The translations under genes and the position numbers were made by a program. Positions 43,201 to 53,160 of a stretch of 64,000 bases of DNA are shown here, piece by piece (position 1 is the first letter of the stretch; each line of letters opens with the position of its first letter). The DNA is from Malassezia japonica (taxonomy: Eukaryota; Basidiomycota; Malasseziomycetes; Malasseziales; Malasseziaceae): contig NC_083370.1 in assembly GCF_029542785.1 (NCBI RefSeq), positions 496,001-560,000 of the forward strand. Direction: 5' to 3'. Under the pieces are notes generated by a model. That model worked only from the letters and a program-made list of their open reading frames with translations, did no database searches and was not told the origin of the DNA.

Positions 43201-43523
43201 AGGACGACGAGGACGACGACGGCGGGCGCATCGAGGATGATGGCGACGAGGACGACGAGCCCGGAATGTTCCTCGAGGACGACGACGACCTCGTGCCCTT
43301 CACCAACTTTGACGACGAGGACGAGGAGGAGGAGGAGGAGGAGGAGGAGAAAGAGCCCGCCGCCGGCACCAAGCGCGCGGCCGAGGACGAAGACGAGGCG
43401 GCGCCCGCGAGCAAGAATCGCAAGCGCGCCGAGCAGCGCCGCAAGCGCCGCGCACTTCCCGCCTTTGCCAGCGCCGACGAATACGCGCACATGCTCGCGT
43501 CCGACGACGAAGGCAACGTATAG
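40268..43523 (+). CDS. MAK21: Ribosome biogenesis protein Mak21/Noc1, 2 exons
   Basis: Nucleolar factor of early 60S assembly (CBF/NOC family, human CEBPZ). Exons are 40268-40456 and 40479-43523 with one 22-nt intron (40457-40478); product 1077 aa. After a charged N-terminus comes a lysine/glutamine-rich low-complexity segment (about residues 105-175, KEQ and QPKEQ repeats). The HEAT-like body contains LRVCTCLWAFEDMLKKTYF and the CBF domain (FSPHIADRYYRTLYDSLLDS, STHLMELLHAHPAMKG nearby). The C-terminus is long Asp/Glu tracts (about 43117-43360) and a basic tail with KRAEQRRKRRALP. The intron falls just before DAQLSSELAAFM. Confidence 0.93.
40590..40785 (+). repeat. Degenerate KEQ/QPKEQ coding repeats in MAK21
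   Basis: Tandem degenerate units such as GCCAAGGAGAACAAG and CAGCCCAAGGAG encode a Lys/Gln/Glu-rich helix-prone segment. It is a likely site of length variation between strains. Confidence 0.7.
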
Positions 43524-43551
43524 TTTCTTTCCTAGCCTCCACTTTTCTGCC

Positions 43552-44938
43552 ATGGCGACGCTGCGCCGCTGCATCCAGCCGGGCGACTGGGTGATTGTGT
43601 TTGCCGTACGTGTTTCTTCTCACATAGTCGCGCGACCGCACCCCGACACCGGTCTGTGTCGAGGCCGGGCAGCAGCTCGTGAACCTCTACGGGACGTTTC
43701 TGCACGATGACATGGTCGGGCAGCCGTACGGCTGCAAGCTGCATTCGCGCAACCGCAAAGGGTTTGTGTACCTGCTGAAGCCTACGCCGGAGCTGTGGAC
43801 GATCTCGCTGCCCCACCGTACGCAGATCCTGTATGCGCCGGACATGGCCTTTATCGTGATGAAGCTCAACCTCTCGCCGGGCGCGACGGTGATCGAGTCG
43901 GGCACCGGCTCGGGCTCGTTTACGCATACGCTCGCACGCACCGTCGCGCGGGGCCCGCCGGCTGGCGATGGCGTGGGGCAGCTGCCGGCGACGTGGAACG
44001 GCGCGAACGCATCGCCTGGCTATGCGCCGGGGGCGTACGACGGCCGTGTGTACTCGTTCGAGTTCCACGCGGAGCGCGTCGAGAAAGCGCGCGCCGAGTT
44101 TTCCGAGCACGGCCTCGACAAGACGGTCGTGCTCGAGCACCGCAACGTGTGCAAAGACGGCTTTGGGCTGACGAGCGCGGCCGACGCCGCGTTCCTCGAC
44201 CTCCCGGCGCCGTGGGAGGCCGTGCCGTTTGCCAAAGAGTCGCTGCGCGCGGATGTCGTGACGCGCATCTGCTGCTTCTCGCCGTGTATTGAGCAGGTGC
44301 TGCGTACGGTCGCGGCGCTGTCCGAGCACGGGTTCAGCGACGTGTCGACGTACGAGAGTCTTATCCGGACGCACGAATCGCTGACCAATGTTGCGCCGCT
44401 CGAGCCGATCAAGGACGTCGTCGACCGGATCCGCGACAATGAGCGCCGCCGTGAAGGCCGCCGCGAGATGCAGATGGCCAACTCGCGCATGGAGCGTGAA
44501 AAGAGGGAGGCTGCAAAGAAGAAGGAGAGCAAGGAAGAGCGAGAGGGAGGCGATGGGAGTGGCGAGGTCGAGGTCGACGACGAGGCCACGGAAACCGAGG
44601 CGAAGGAAACCGATGGCAGCGCCCAGCCCGAGACCGAGACGCACGGCCTTGCCGACGTATCGATGCACACCGAGCCCGCCGACTCTGCCGAAACGCCCTC
44701 GGACGAGCCGGCCAAGCGCAAGGCCGACGACGGCGACGAGCCGGCCACCAAGCGCCGTACGCAGCCGGCAGACGACGGCCCCGCCGAGCCTCCTGCCGAG
44801 ATGCTGTACAGCGCTGGCTTCCGCCAGCGCCTCGAGCTACGTCCGCTCACGCCGACCAACGTGTACTCGCGCCCCTTTCCCCAGATGCGCGGCCACACGA
44901 GCTACTTGACCTTTGCGACGCTCCTCCCCCGTACTTAA
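43552..44938 (+). CDS. TRM61: tRNA m1A58 methyltransferase catalytic subunit (Trm61), 2 exons
   Basis: Catalytic subunit of the Trm6-Trm61 complex that methylates A58 of tRNA, important for initiator tRNA stability. Exons are 43552-43605 and 43628-44938 with one 22-nt intron (43606-43627); product 454 aa. Motifs: CIQPGDWVIVFA joined to SRDRTPTPV, YGTFLHDDMVGQPYG, ILYAPDMAFIVMKLNLSPG and the SAM loop VIESGTGSGSFTH. A glycine/proline-rich insertion follows near 140, and a long acidic/lysine linker (about 300-405) precedes the conserved C-terminal MRGHTSYLTFATLLP. Its stop codon overlaps the stop of the convergent TRM7. Confidence 0.93.
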
Positions 44939-45753
44939 CTATACCCCTGTAGGTCGCCTAGGAACGCCTGCTGCGCCGCCTCGAGCGATGTGTCGTGCTG
45001 GACGTGGCCGAGGCACACGACAAAGTGCTCTGCGCTCGACGCGCGGCTGCTGCTCGGCTTGGCGAGTTCCACGTGCTGGAACGAGCGGCGGAGCTGCGCA
45101 AGGAGCAGGCGCGCCGACGCGCTCTGCGGCTGCACAAACACCTTTGCGAGAAACGTTCCGCCCGGCCGCAGCATGCGCAGCGCCATCGAGAACGCCGCCA
45201 TGAGCAGCTGCGACTGGACGTACTCGTCGAGCGTCTGGATGCCCGTCACGTCCGGCGCGCCGTCGCACACAATCAAGTCGGCGCGCCGCACCGACGGGGT
45301 ATCACGCTGTGCCTCGCAGAATGCACGCTCTACAGCCTGTGCCGTGGCCTCGGTCGTAATGTCGCCGACGACTTGCGTAACGTGCTCGAGCGGCGCCATG
45401 GCCTGCAGGTCGACGGCGACGATGCATGCGCCGCTCGCGCCGAGCAGGCGGCTCAGCACCTGGCTCCACGAGCCTGGCGCCGCACACAGGTCGATCACGT
45501 AGCCCGGCGCATCCTGGCGCGGTGGGAGCGCCGCACGCACCTTGTCGCTGAGCGCGCCGCCGAGCGCGTCGGCGAGCGCGTCGTCTTGATGCCTTTTCTG
45601 CGCCATTCGGCTCGCGAGCGAGCGCGACTCTTGGCCAAACAGCCCATAATGCTCATCGAGCTGCAAAAGCTTGTACGCGGACCGCGCGCGGTAGCCCTCC
45701 TGCTTGCCTTGGCGGTAAAAGTGGTCGCGCTGGTCCTTGGTCGACTTGCCCAT
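44935..45753 (-). CDS. TRM7: tRNA 2'-O-ribose methyltransferase Trm7
   Basis: FtsJ-family enzyme that methylates the anticodon loop (positions 32 and 34) of several tRNAs with partner proteins. Single exon, 272 aa from ATG 45753. N-terminus KSTKDQRDHFYR and EGYRARSAYKLLQLDE are family hallmarks and fix the start. SAM motif: VIDLCAAPGSWSQVL; catalytic Lys/Asp/Lys/Glu positions fall in RSAYK, DLIVCDGAPDVTG, FLAKVF and the C-terminal KPSSSRASSAEHFVV. It converges on and overlaps TRM61 by 4 bp, and diverges from NGL2 with only 26 bp between start codons. Confidence 0.94.
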   Translation of the reverse strand: MGKSTKDQRDHFYRQGKQEGYRARSAYKLLQLDEHYGLFGQESRSLASRMAQKRHQDDALADALGGALSDKVRAALPPRQDAPGYVIDLCAAPGSWSQVLSRLLGASGACIVAVDLQAMAPLEHVTQVVGDITTEATAQAVERAFCEAQRDTPSVRRADLIVCDGAPDVTGIQTLDEYVQSQLLMAAFSMALRMLRPGGTFLAKVFVQPQSASARLLLAQLRRSFQHVELAKPSSSRASSAEHFVVCLGHVQHDTSLEAAQQAFLGDLQGYS

Positions 45754-45779
45754 CCGCCGTGGTGGAGGTGGAGAACAGC
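45754..45779. promoter_or_regulatory. 26-bp divergent TRM7/NGL2 spacer
   Basis: Only 26 bp lie between the two start codons, both supported by family N-termini. There is no room for a classical promoter, so control elements or transcription starts must lie inside one or both coding regions, or leaders must be nearly absent. Confidence 0.5.
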
Positions 45780-47281
45780 ATGGACGCCGACGCGATTGCC
45801 CAGAAGCGCGCGGCGCGCGCGGCGAAAAAAGCGCAGGCAGGCGCGGCGGGCACGCCTGTTCCGCCGGCAGACCATCTGATTCGGAAGCGCGAGTGGGTGC
45901 CGGTGCGCGATGCGCCGGACGGCGGGCGCCGCGTACGTGTCGTGAGCTGGAATATGCTGGCACAGTGCCTCGTCCGCCGCGAGCTCTTTCCGGGCAGCGA
46001 CTGCCTCAAGAACAAGGACCGCTTCCCCGGCCTGGCCGCGGAGCTGCGCGCGTACGACTGGGACATTGGGTGCTTCCAGGAAGTCGACTGCATCAAGGAA
46101 CATGCCGATACCCTCGGCAAGGCCGGCTACGCGTACCACTACGAGCGCGGCTACGATAACAAGCTGCACGGCCTGATGATTGCATGGCGCTGCAGCGGCG
46201 ACCGACCGTCGTTTACGTACCCTGTGTACAAGCGCGTCGTGTACTACGACGACGCACGCCCGCTCGAGATTGCGGCACGCGCGCGGGGCGCGCCGCTCGA
46301 CGAGCGTGGCGTGCCGCAGGCGGACGTGTACTTTGCACCGGACTCGGCGGTCGGCGCGGAGGGTGCGCCGCACTCTGCGACGGCCGTCTCGCGCCTGACG
46401 CGCAACATTGCCTGCATCGTCGCGCTGCCGTTTGCCGAAGGCGACGGTGGCGTGATTGTCGCGACGACGCACCTGTTCTGGCATCCCAAGTACGCGTACG
46501 AGCGCGTGCGCCAGGCGGCGATCCTCATGCAGGAGCTCGAGGCGTTCCGCAGCGACCCCGAGCACGCGGACGTTGCGTCGTGGCCGGCGATCCTCGCGGG
46601 CGACCTGAACGACCAGCCGCACTCGCCGACGTACACGCTGCTCACCGGCCAGGGGCGCACGTACGTCGACGAGCTCGCGCAGGCCTTGGGCGAGTCGCGC
46701 ATCGTGCACACGTCCGTTGACGAGGTGCGTGGCATGCGCAGCGCCAACTATGCGGTGACTGTAACAGAGGCCGGCGACGAGGACCGCGTCCTGGGCCGCT
46801 ACCGCCCGCCGGCCAAGAGCGAGCTGCTGACCCTCGAGCAGATTCTGCGCATGTACGAGCTGCCCGCCGCGGACGGCGTCGGGGCGATGCAGAGCGTATA
46901 CGCCGCCGCGCACCCCCGGCTCGTCACGGACGAGTCCAAGACATTCTTTTCGGTACGTACCCCCTCTCACGCAGCGACGCGGCACGCGCTCGGAACGCTA
47001 CGATATCGAGAAAATGCCGGTGCCGACCGACCCCCGCCAGCTGCAGAGCGCCGAGCCGATGTGGACGATGTACTCGTCGCTCTTTCACCTCACGCTCGGT
47101 ACGTCTATTTTCTCACACAGACTATATCCTCCTTGCACCGATGCGCAACACACGCAACGACTACCCGCCGATCACGGCGCTCCTGCGCCTGCACCCCGAG
47201 GACACGTTGCAGCCGGGCGTGCCGCGCAAGGGCGTCTGCAGCTCGGATCATGTGATGCTCGGCGTGGAGCTCGTGCTGTAG
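45780..47281 (+). CDS. NGL2: Ngl2-type RNA exonuclease (EEP family), 3 exons
   Basis: Endonuclease/exonuclease/phosphatase-fold nuclease; yeast Ngl2 trims the 3' end of 5.8S rRNA. Exons are 45780-46952, 46975-47098 and 47121-47281, with two 22-nt introns; product 485 aa. The start is set by AIAQKRAARAAKKAQ, which matches the Ngl-type N-terminus. Catalytic motifs: VVSWNMLAQ, DIGCFQEVD (metal-binding Glu), TTHLFWHPKYAYER, LAGDLNDQPHS (Asp/Asn) and the C-terminal CSSDHVMLG (Asp/His). The last is reached only after splicing both introns. Confidence 0.9.
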
Positions 47282-47307
47282 GCCGTGCGCAGTGGAGGTT
47301 GGTTGCC

Positions 47308-48900
47308 ATGCTCCGCTGGCGGCCGCTCCGGCGCGACGTGCACGAATGGATCGTAGCGCCCAAGGGTGTGCAGGCCCTTCGCATAGTATGGTGCATACTC
47401 ATCCTGTACGCTGAGCGCCTTGCGTTTGGGCGTGCAGCCGGCCGCTGTCGCATCCCCGCGCCAGAGATGGGCGCGGCGCTGAACGTGCTCATCGTGTCCG
47501 ATCCGCAGGTCGTGGGGCGCGGCACGTACGAGGACGCGCTGTGGATCTTTTGGGAAGCTGCGCGTTTCTTTTCGGACCAGTATCTTCGCAAGGTGTGGCG
47601 CGCATTGCAGGGGAGCGGCCTCGGCGCCTCGCTCACGGCAGCGCCGCCGGCCGCCGACGTGGTCGTGATGCTCGGCGACATGTCTGACCGCGGACGGTGG
47701 TACACGTCCAAGGAAAGATGGGCGGCGCTCCAGGTGCGGTGGCATACCATCTTTTCCGGGACGCACATCGTGCAGGGCGGTGGAGCGCTCGGCAGGCGCA
47801 CTGCGCCGTCCATCCCCGCACTGGTCGTGCCCGGCAACCACGACATCGGCCTCCCGGACGCAGAGACCGGGCTGCATACGGCTGCGAACAAAGAGGCCGC
47901 CGCGTGGTTCGCCGATATGTACGCACCGCACGTCGACGACGCCTTCCGCCTCGCCAACACGACCACCCCCTCGTGGAATGCGCGCATTCCGGTGTCGGTC
48001 GACGGCGCAACGACGACGCACGAGCTGGTGCTCGTCAATGCGCTCGACCTCGTGAGCATGCAACCGCTCCTTTCCGAGCCGTTTGACGCGGGCGGCACGC
48101 GCTTTGCGGCGGCCAAAGCACGCGCGCCGCACACCACACACATGATCGATTTGTTGGACGAGGAGGCCAAGAACCACACGCAGCTCCCCCCACGCATCCT
48201 TTTTTCGCACGTCCCCCTCTCTCGGGGCCGCGACGAGCACTCGTGCGACGTGCCGTGGCGCACGGCGACGCACGGCGTGCGCCGCGAGTCGCACCGCGCC
48301 CCCGTGCCCGGCGGCGATATCCTGCAAGGCGGCGACCTGCAGCGCACGTACCAGAACCTGGTGCAGCCCGAGGTGTCCGAGTACGTGCTTGGCGCCGTGC
48401 AGCCCGCGCTGCTCTTTTCCGGCGACGACCACGACCACTGCGAGGCGGTGCACCACTCGTGGCGCTTCCGCACCGCGACGCACGGCAGCGTGCCCGGCTT
48501 TAGCGTGATCGACGTCCCGGAGCTCACGGTCAAGTCGATCTCGATGCTCGAGGGCGTGCGCCGCCCGGGCTACGCATGGCTGCAGCTGTCGTCGACCAAC
48601 ACCGTGCCGTCGATGGAGTATACCCCGTGCCTGCTGCCCGACCAGGTGGCGCTGTGGCTCTACCTCTACGTCCCTCTTTTCCTGCTCACGCTCGTGCTGG
48701 GCCTGCACCGGAGCATGCACCCCGCGCATAGCGCGCAGCTCCTCCCGAGCCACGAGTCGATTCCGATGGAGCGCATCGGGCGCGACCGACGCCGGCGGCC
48801 AGTCGAGGCGTACGCCCCGTCGCGTCTCGCGCGTCTCGCGCGCGTCGTCGCGATGGTCGGCGTAGTGCCCCTCCCGTTCTGGGTCGCACTGCAGCACTAG
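47308..48900 (+). CDS. CDC1: Cdc1/PGAP5-type metallophosphoesterase
   Basis: ER membrane metallophosphoesterase that removes ethanolamine phosphate from the GPI anchor mannose. Single exon, 530 aa. Metal-binding motifs: VLIVSDPQVVG, VVMLGDMSDRGRW, LVVPGNHDIG, FSHVPLSR and LLFSGDDHDHCEAVH. A membrane span is predicted near the N-terminus (about 25-40) and another near 450-470 (LYLYVPLFLLTLVLGL), with a third hydrophobic stretch at the very C-terminus. It follows NGL2 by 26 bp and converges on the UBX gene with 6 bp between stops. Confidence 0.9.
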   Translation: MLRWRPLRRDVHEWIVAPKGVQALRIVWCILILYAERLAFGRAAGRCRIPAPEMGAALNVLIVSDPQVVGRGTYEDALWIFWEAARFFSDQYLRKVWRALQGSGLGASLTAAPPAADVVVMLGDMSDRGRWYTSKERWAALQVRWHTIFSGTHIVQGGGALGRRTAPSIPALVVPGNHDIGLPDAETGLHTAANKEAAAWFADMYAPHVDDAFRLANTTTPSWNARIPVSVDGATTTHELVLVNALDLVSMQPLLSEPFDAGGTRFAAAKARAPHTTHMIDLLDEEAKNHTQLPPRILFSHVPLSRGRDEHSCDVPWRTATHGVRRESHRAPVPGGDILQGGDLQRTYQNLVQPEVSEYVLGAVQPALLFSGDDHDHCEAVHHSWRFRTATHGSVPGFSVIDVPELTVKSISMLEGVRRPGYAWLQLSSTNTVPSMEYTPCLLPDQVALWLYLYVPLFLLTLVLGLHRSMHPAHSAQLLPSHESIPMERIGRDRRRRPVEAYAPSRLARLARVVAMVGVVPLPFWVALQH

Positions 48901-48906
48901 ATAGCA

Positions 48907-49918
48907 CTACGCACTACTCGCATCCAGGGCCGCGTTCGGCACGAGCCCCAGCGCCTTGAGCGTCTCTTGGCGCTCGGCCGCGCCAAAGGTGCGCCGGGGA
49001 AAGGTCGACGAAAACTGCAGCGCGGACGCATCGCCGCCCTTGCCATCCGCAAGCACCGCCTTTTCGAGGTCGGCGAGCGTCGCGTCGGCGGGCAGCGTGC
49101 CCATCCACTGGCCGCCCGGCGCACGGACGCGGAGACGCGCCTCCGTGCCCGCATTCGCGCGGGGCACGGACGCGGTGGGCGGCGGCGCGGGCGCGCCCTG
49201 GGGCGCCGCGCCGGGGAGCGGCGTGCCCTCGCGCAGCGCCTTTTCGCGCGCCGCCTTTTCTGCGCGCGCGCGCTTGTCCTCCTCGATCTGGGCCTTGACG
49301 CGCGCCTTGGCGGCAATGTCATCGGCCTTTTCGCGGCGCTTGCGCTCCGCCTCCTTGATGCGCTCTGTGTGAGTCGGGCGACGTACCCTTGCGCTCGAGC
49401 TCCTCGCGCGCGGCGCCGGCGTCCTGGCCGGCCTTGCGGCGGATCTGCTCGTTGGCGCGGCGCTCGTCGGCGTCCTTTGACGCGTTCGCTGCGCGCTTCT
49501 CCTGCAGCTTGTGGCGCACTGGGTGAGCACGGTGACGTACGCTCGGCGAGGCGCTGCTGCTTCTCCTCCTCGGTCAGCGGCTGGATCTCCTCGGTGCTCT
49601 CTTCAAAGTCGTCGTGGCCCGACTTGTCCGCATGGTACATCGCGAGGTCCATGTCGCGGAACACCTTGTCGCACTCGCGGCAGCGGATGGACTGGGTGAG
49701 ATGCGTGGCGTACCTTGGGCGCCTCCGAGGCCGGCGCCTCGCTCGCTTCGCGCCAGTTTTCCGGCATCGGCTCGTCCTGGTGCGCCTCGAGGTGGTCGAG
49801 CGCGGCCTGCATCCCAGAAGACTTGGTCTCCTGGAGCGCCCAGTCGACGCGGTCCTGCTCAAATCCCATTTCCAGCACTGCGTCAGCCACACGACCTACA
49901 TGCTTCGCGGTCCCCCAT
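48907..49918 (-). CDS. UBA-UBX protein (UBXN1/SAKS1-like), 5 exons
   Basis: Ubiquitin- and Cdc48/p97-binding adaptor. Exons are 49918-49900, 49877-49714, 49691-49541, 49518-49387 and 49364-48907. All four introns are 22 nt (49878-49899, 49692-49713, 49519-49540, 49365-49386). The product is 307 aa. The UBA domain starts directly after exon 1 (LLEMGFEQDRVDWAL). A C2H2-like finger (CRECDKVFRDMDLAMYHADK) leads into SGHDDFEESTEEIQPLTEEE, nearly as in human UBXN1. A charged coiled coil follows, then the UBX domain (RLRVRAPGGQWMGTLPADAT, LQFSSTFPRRTF with the FP-type p97 loop). The first coding exon is only 19 nt. Confidence 0.9.
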
Positions 49919-49953
49919 GTTGCGGTCAGTGCGCAAGCACGTGATGCTACGGG

Positions 49954-51915
49954 CTACGACTGGAGGGGGCCTTCAAAGGTAAGCGCGACGCGGCGCTTTT
50001 TCTTCTTGGCCTCGAGCTCGGTGGGGGGTGCGTGGCTGGGTTCGGCGGAAGGCTGCGCTGCCGGCTGTGCAGCCTGCGGCGCCGGCGCGCTCGCGGCGTG
50101 GCTCGCGGCGTGGCCAGCGTGCTCTGCTTCTTGGGGTATCGACGCCTCGGCACGCGGGGCGCGGCGCAGCGATGGCTGCAGCGTGTAGTTGTATGGCCGG
50201 CCCAGCTCGTTGTAGTCAAAGACGGCCACGGAGCAGTACCCGTCGGAGGACGACATCATCAGCAGCTGGCCGTCGGGGGACCACGACAGGTCCGTAAAGG
50301 ACGCATAGTGCAGGTTGCTAAAGCAGCACAGCGGCGCAGCCTGCTGTGTGTCATAGACCCACACACTCTCTTGCGTTGCAATGGCATAGACCATGCGGTA
50401 CGGCAGCGAAAACGCGCTCGTCGCCGCCGCCGTCGCAAGGCTCGCTTCGCGCACATGCCCGGGCTCGAGCGGCACGTCGGGCATCGGCGGCGCGGCCTCG
50501 GCGCGGTGCCGCAGGCGGTACAGGATCGGCGAAAAGCGCACGACAAGCGTCACCGACTTGTGCCCGGGCAGCGCGGCGATCGGCGCGTGCGAGCGTGCAA
50601 AGTTCCCGCGGCCGTACAAGTACACGGCGCTCGATTGCCCCGCACGCTGCTCGCTCGCGCTCGGCGGCGCGTACTGCCCGGTGGGCGTCGCAAGCAGCGC
50701 GCCGTCCGGCGAAAAGGCGAGGCGGCGGAAGAAACTGCTGTAGCGGTCGTCGCCATACAGCTTCAGCGCCGACGCGCCCGGCGCGGTCGGCGCGCCCAGC
50801 ATACGCTCGCGGGGCGACGGCGGCGCACGGATCGACGGCAAGGGCGCGGGCGATGCGGACCGCCCCGAGGCGGCCGACGGCGAGCGCGACGGCGTCGGCG
50901 GCGCGCCGAGCGACTGCGCGTGCGTCGAATCGGTCGGCGCCGGCGACGGCGCTGGCATCGGCGTGCTTTCGCGTGTCGACGGCTTCGCGTCGCTCTCTGA
51001 CGCACGCTCGTCCTTGTCGCTGCTCGCGACATCGACCTTGGCGTGCCGGCTCGCGATCTGCACGTCGCGGATCGTGTCATTGTGTCCTCGCACGAGGTTG
51101 TAGAGGTGCACCGCGCGGTCGCTGCTCTGCGTCGCGAGGAACTGGTTCAGGGGGTCCCATGCCACGCCTTGCACATAGTGCTGGTGCTCGGAAATCTCGC
51201 GCGTGACGGTCCCGTCGGCCGCGTTGATGATGCGCGCCGCAAAGTCGGTGCCGCCGACAAGGACCGATTCCCCGTCGGGGCTCCATGCCATATCATACAG
51301 CTCCTGCGACGTGGCACGCGTCATGATCCGCACGCGCCACGACTCCTTCTCGTACAGCGCCTCGCCATCGGCGCCAAACTGGCTCTCGCCAAACGACGGG
51401 CGCATTTGGTCGCTGCGCACCCAGAACAGGACGGTGCCGTCGTCGCCCGCCGACGCAAGCACGTCGCCAGCCGGCGAGAAGCGCACGACGTTCACGACAC
51501 CAGTATGCCGCGAGAGCGTCGCCGCGTACTCCGCCCGGGGGGGATGCACCGGCGTGCCCGACGCGCCGGCCGCGGCAAGGGCCGCGGGCGAGGGGATATT
51601 CGGATGGATCGTCCAAATCTGCGTCAGGAAAGCGACGTACGCGGACATTATTATCGCCACCGGCCGTAGCTAGCCGCCAGCTCTGGCCACCAGCGAGAAT
51701 CGGCGCTTGGTGCTCGTTCTGCGCCTCGCTCCCGTCGCCAGCCAAGTCGTGTCCGGGCGGCAGTCCAGCGGCTGCGTCAGAAATAACTACCTACCTTGGC
51801 CGAGATTATGGTCCAGCACTTTCGCAAGGCGCACAGGCGCAATCGACTGAAAGTCACACGAGTAGATGGGCAGCGTGTCGTGCCATCGGATCTCAAACGT
51901 CACACAGCGCACCAT
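49954..51915 (-). CDS. CAC2: Chromatin assembly factor 1 p60 subunit (Cac2), 3 exons
   Basis: WD40 subunit of CAF-1, which deposits H3-H4 behind replication forks. Exons are 51915-51795, 51771-51641 and 51618-49954, with introns of 23 nt (51772-51794) and 22 nt (51619-51640); product 638 aa. Spliced, it begins VTFEIRWHDTLPIYSCDFQ and continues SWRLATAGGDNNVRIWTI, the CAF-1 p60 signature. Repeats include LSRHTGVVNVVRFSPAGDVL and LYDMAWSPDGESVLVGGTD. A Ser/Pro-rich loop (about 225-330) interrupts the propeller. The last blade is FTDLSWSPDGQLLMMSSSDG, then an Ala/Pro-rich tail. Confidence 0.93.
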
Positions 51916-51970
51916 CGCGCTGCAAGACACGCTCCGCAAGGCGCGCTTCGGCCGATACCTCCACTACAAA

Positions 51971-53110
51971 CTAGCGAGGGCGCTGCGGGAGTTGGGGGGG
52001 CGCGGGCGCGGCGGGGCGCGCGACACGCAGCTTGGCATCAATCATGCCGAGCGCAGAGGCGAACTGGGCACAGGTCAGGCCGCGTGCGGACGTGTCGGAT
52101 CCGGCGACTGCCGTCCAAATCTCGGCGAGGTCCGTGCTTGGGAGCTTGCTTTTCGCCCACACACTGCGCACGGACGCAGGACGAGCCAGGGGGGGATCCA
52201 GCGTAGAGTCACAGATAGCTTGGAAGCACCTCGTATAGCGCGCTGGCGTGCTCTTTGACTCGGGAGGCGCAGGGGCCGAGCGCCGGCCGCTCGGCACGAC
52301 AGGGGCGGTGCGGCGGGCGTCCGGCGGCGTCGACGGCAGCGGCTCGTCGTCGGTGCTGAGCGCAGGCGAGTCGGTCACTTGGGCAATGCGCACCGGCTTG
52401 GATGTGGGGCGGGGGGGAGGCTCCTTGTCCGTGCTCTCTTTTCGGGGGCGCGTTGGGAGTGTCGGCGGCTCATCCGCGTGCTTGCGAAAAGTGTCCGAGT
52501 CGGCCCGTTTTGGTTTGGCTGCGACGGGGGGAGGCGCGCGCCGCGCGGGCTTCGCACTTTCGGTATTCGCAGGCGGGGAGGCACTGGGGGAAGACGGCGC
52601 GTCACGCGCCTCGTCCTCGGCGGGCTCGGGCTCGGCCGCGTCTGCCGCCTCTTTTTCTCTTGCCTCGTCTTTTGTCTCGCTCGAGGTGCGCGAGACAACG
52701 GTGGGCTTGGGGCGCAGGGCCGGCTTTTCCTTGGCGCCCCGGCTCGGTCGTGGGGCCACGTCCTTTTCTGCTGCACGCTTGCTGTCCTCGGAAACACTGC
52801 TCTTGCTAAACGAGCGGCGCAGCGCCGCAAAGTCGGGCGCTGCCTCTTCTGAATCTCTTGGAGTAGGTGCGTCGGCTTCTTTGGCCGCTTTCGGTTCCTT
52901 GGCCTCTGGGGAGGCTTCCAGGGCGGTGGGTGCCTTGGACGCTTCGGCACGCTCGCCTCCCATGTCGGCCTTGGGCACTGCCCCACCCGCTTTCGTGCGA
53001 ATTCCATCTGGCTTTTTGATGGGCTGCGGCGTGCTTCCGCCAGCATTGCCTTCAAACATGGCACGCAAGTTGCGCACCCCCGCCGGCGCCGCCTCCTCGG
53101 CACCGCTCAT
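51971..53110 (-). CDS. IRS4: IRS4/TAX4-like EH-domain protein
   Basis: Single exon, 379 aa. The N-terminal 280 residues are low-complexity, rich in Lys, Glu, Pro, Ser and Ala, with polyproline pieces. The C-terminal about 80 residues form an EH-like domain (CFQAICDSTLDPPLARPASV then RSVWAKSKLPSTDLAEIW, QFASALGMIDAKL), closest to the fungal Irs4/Tax4 group that binds the inositol phosphatase Inp51 and affects autophagy. The gene diverges from the first dehydrogenase across 50 bp. Assignment rests on the short EH region. Confidence 0.68.
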   Translation of the reverse strand: MSGAEEAAPAGVRNLRAMFEGNAGGSTPQPIKKPDGIRTKAGGAVPKADMGGERAEASKAPTALEASPEAKEPKAAKEADAPTPRDSEEAAPDFAALRRSFSKSSVSEDSKRAAEKDVAPRPSRGAKEKPALRPKPTVVSRTSSETKDEAREKEAADAAEPEPAEDEARDAPSSPSASPPANTESAKPARRAPPPVAAKPKRADSDTFRKHADEPPTLPTRPRKESTDKEPPPRPTSKPVRIAQVTDSPALSTDDEPLPSTPPDARRTAPVVPSGRRSAPAPPESKSTPARYTRCFQAICDSTLDPPLARPASVRSVWAKSKLPSTDLAEIWTAVAGSDTSARGLTCAQFASALGMIDAKLRVARPAAPAPPQLPQRPR

Positions 53111-53160
53111 GTTGGTGGAGAACCGTGCGCGCTTAGTCAGCGGAACCAGTCTCCACCACC

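Noticed and set aside
40419..43574. Very long antisense reading frame (over 1000 codons) opposite MAK21, and similar ones opposite UBP14 (507-2219) and PRP43 (10415-12688)
   Set aside because: They are shadows produced by high GC and GNN/NNC codon bias of the real genes. Their translations are low-complexity, rich in Arg/Leu/His, and show no family motifs.
45759..45779. Upstream extension of NGL2 through a GTG codon
   Set aside because: Fungal nuclear genes normally start with ATG. The ATG at 45780 is immediately followed by residues that match the family N-terminus.
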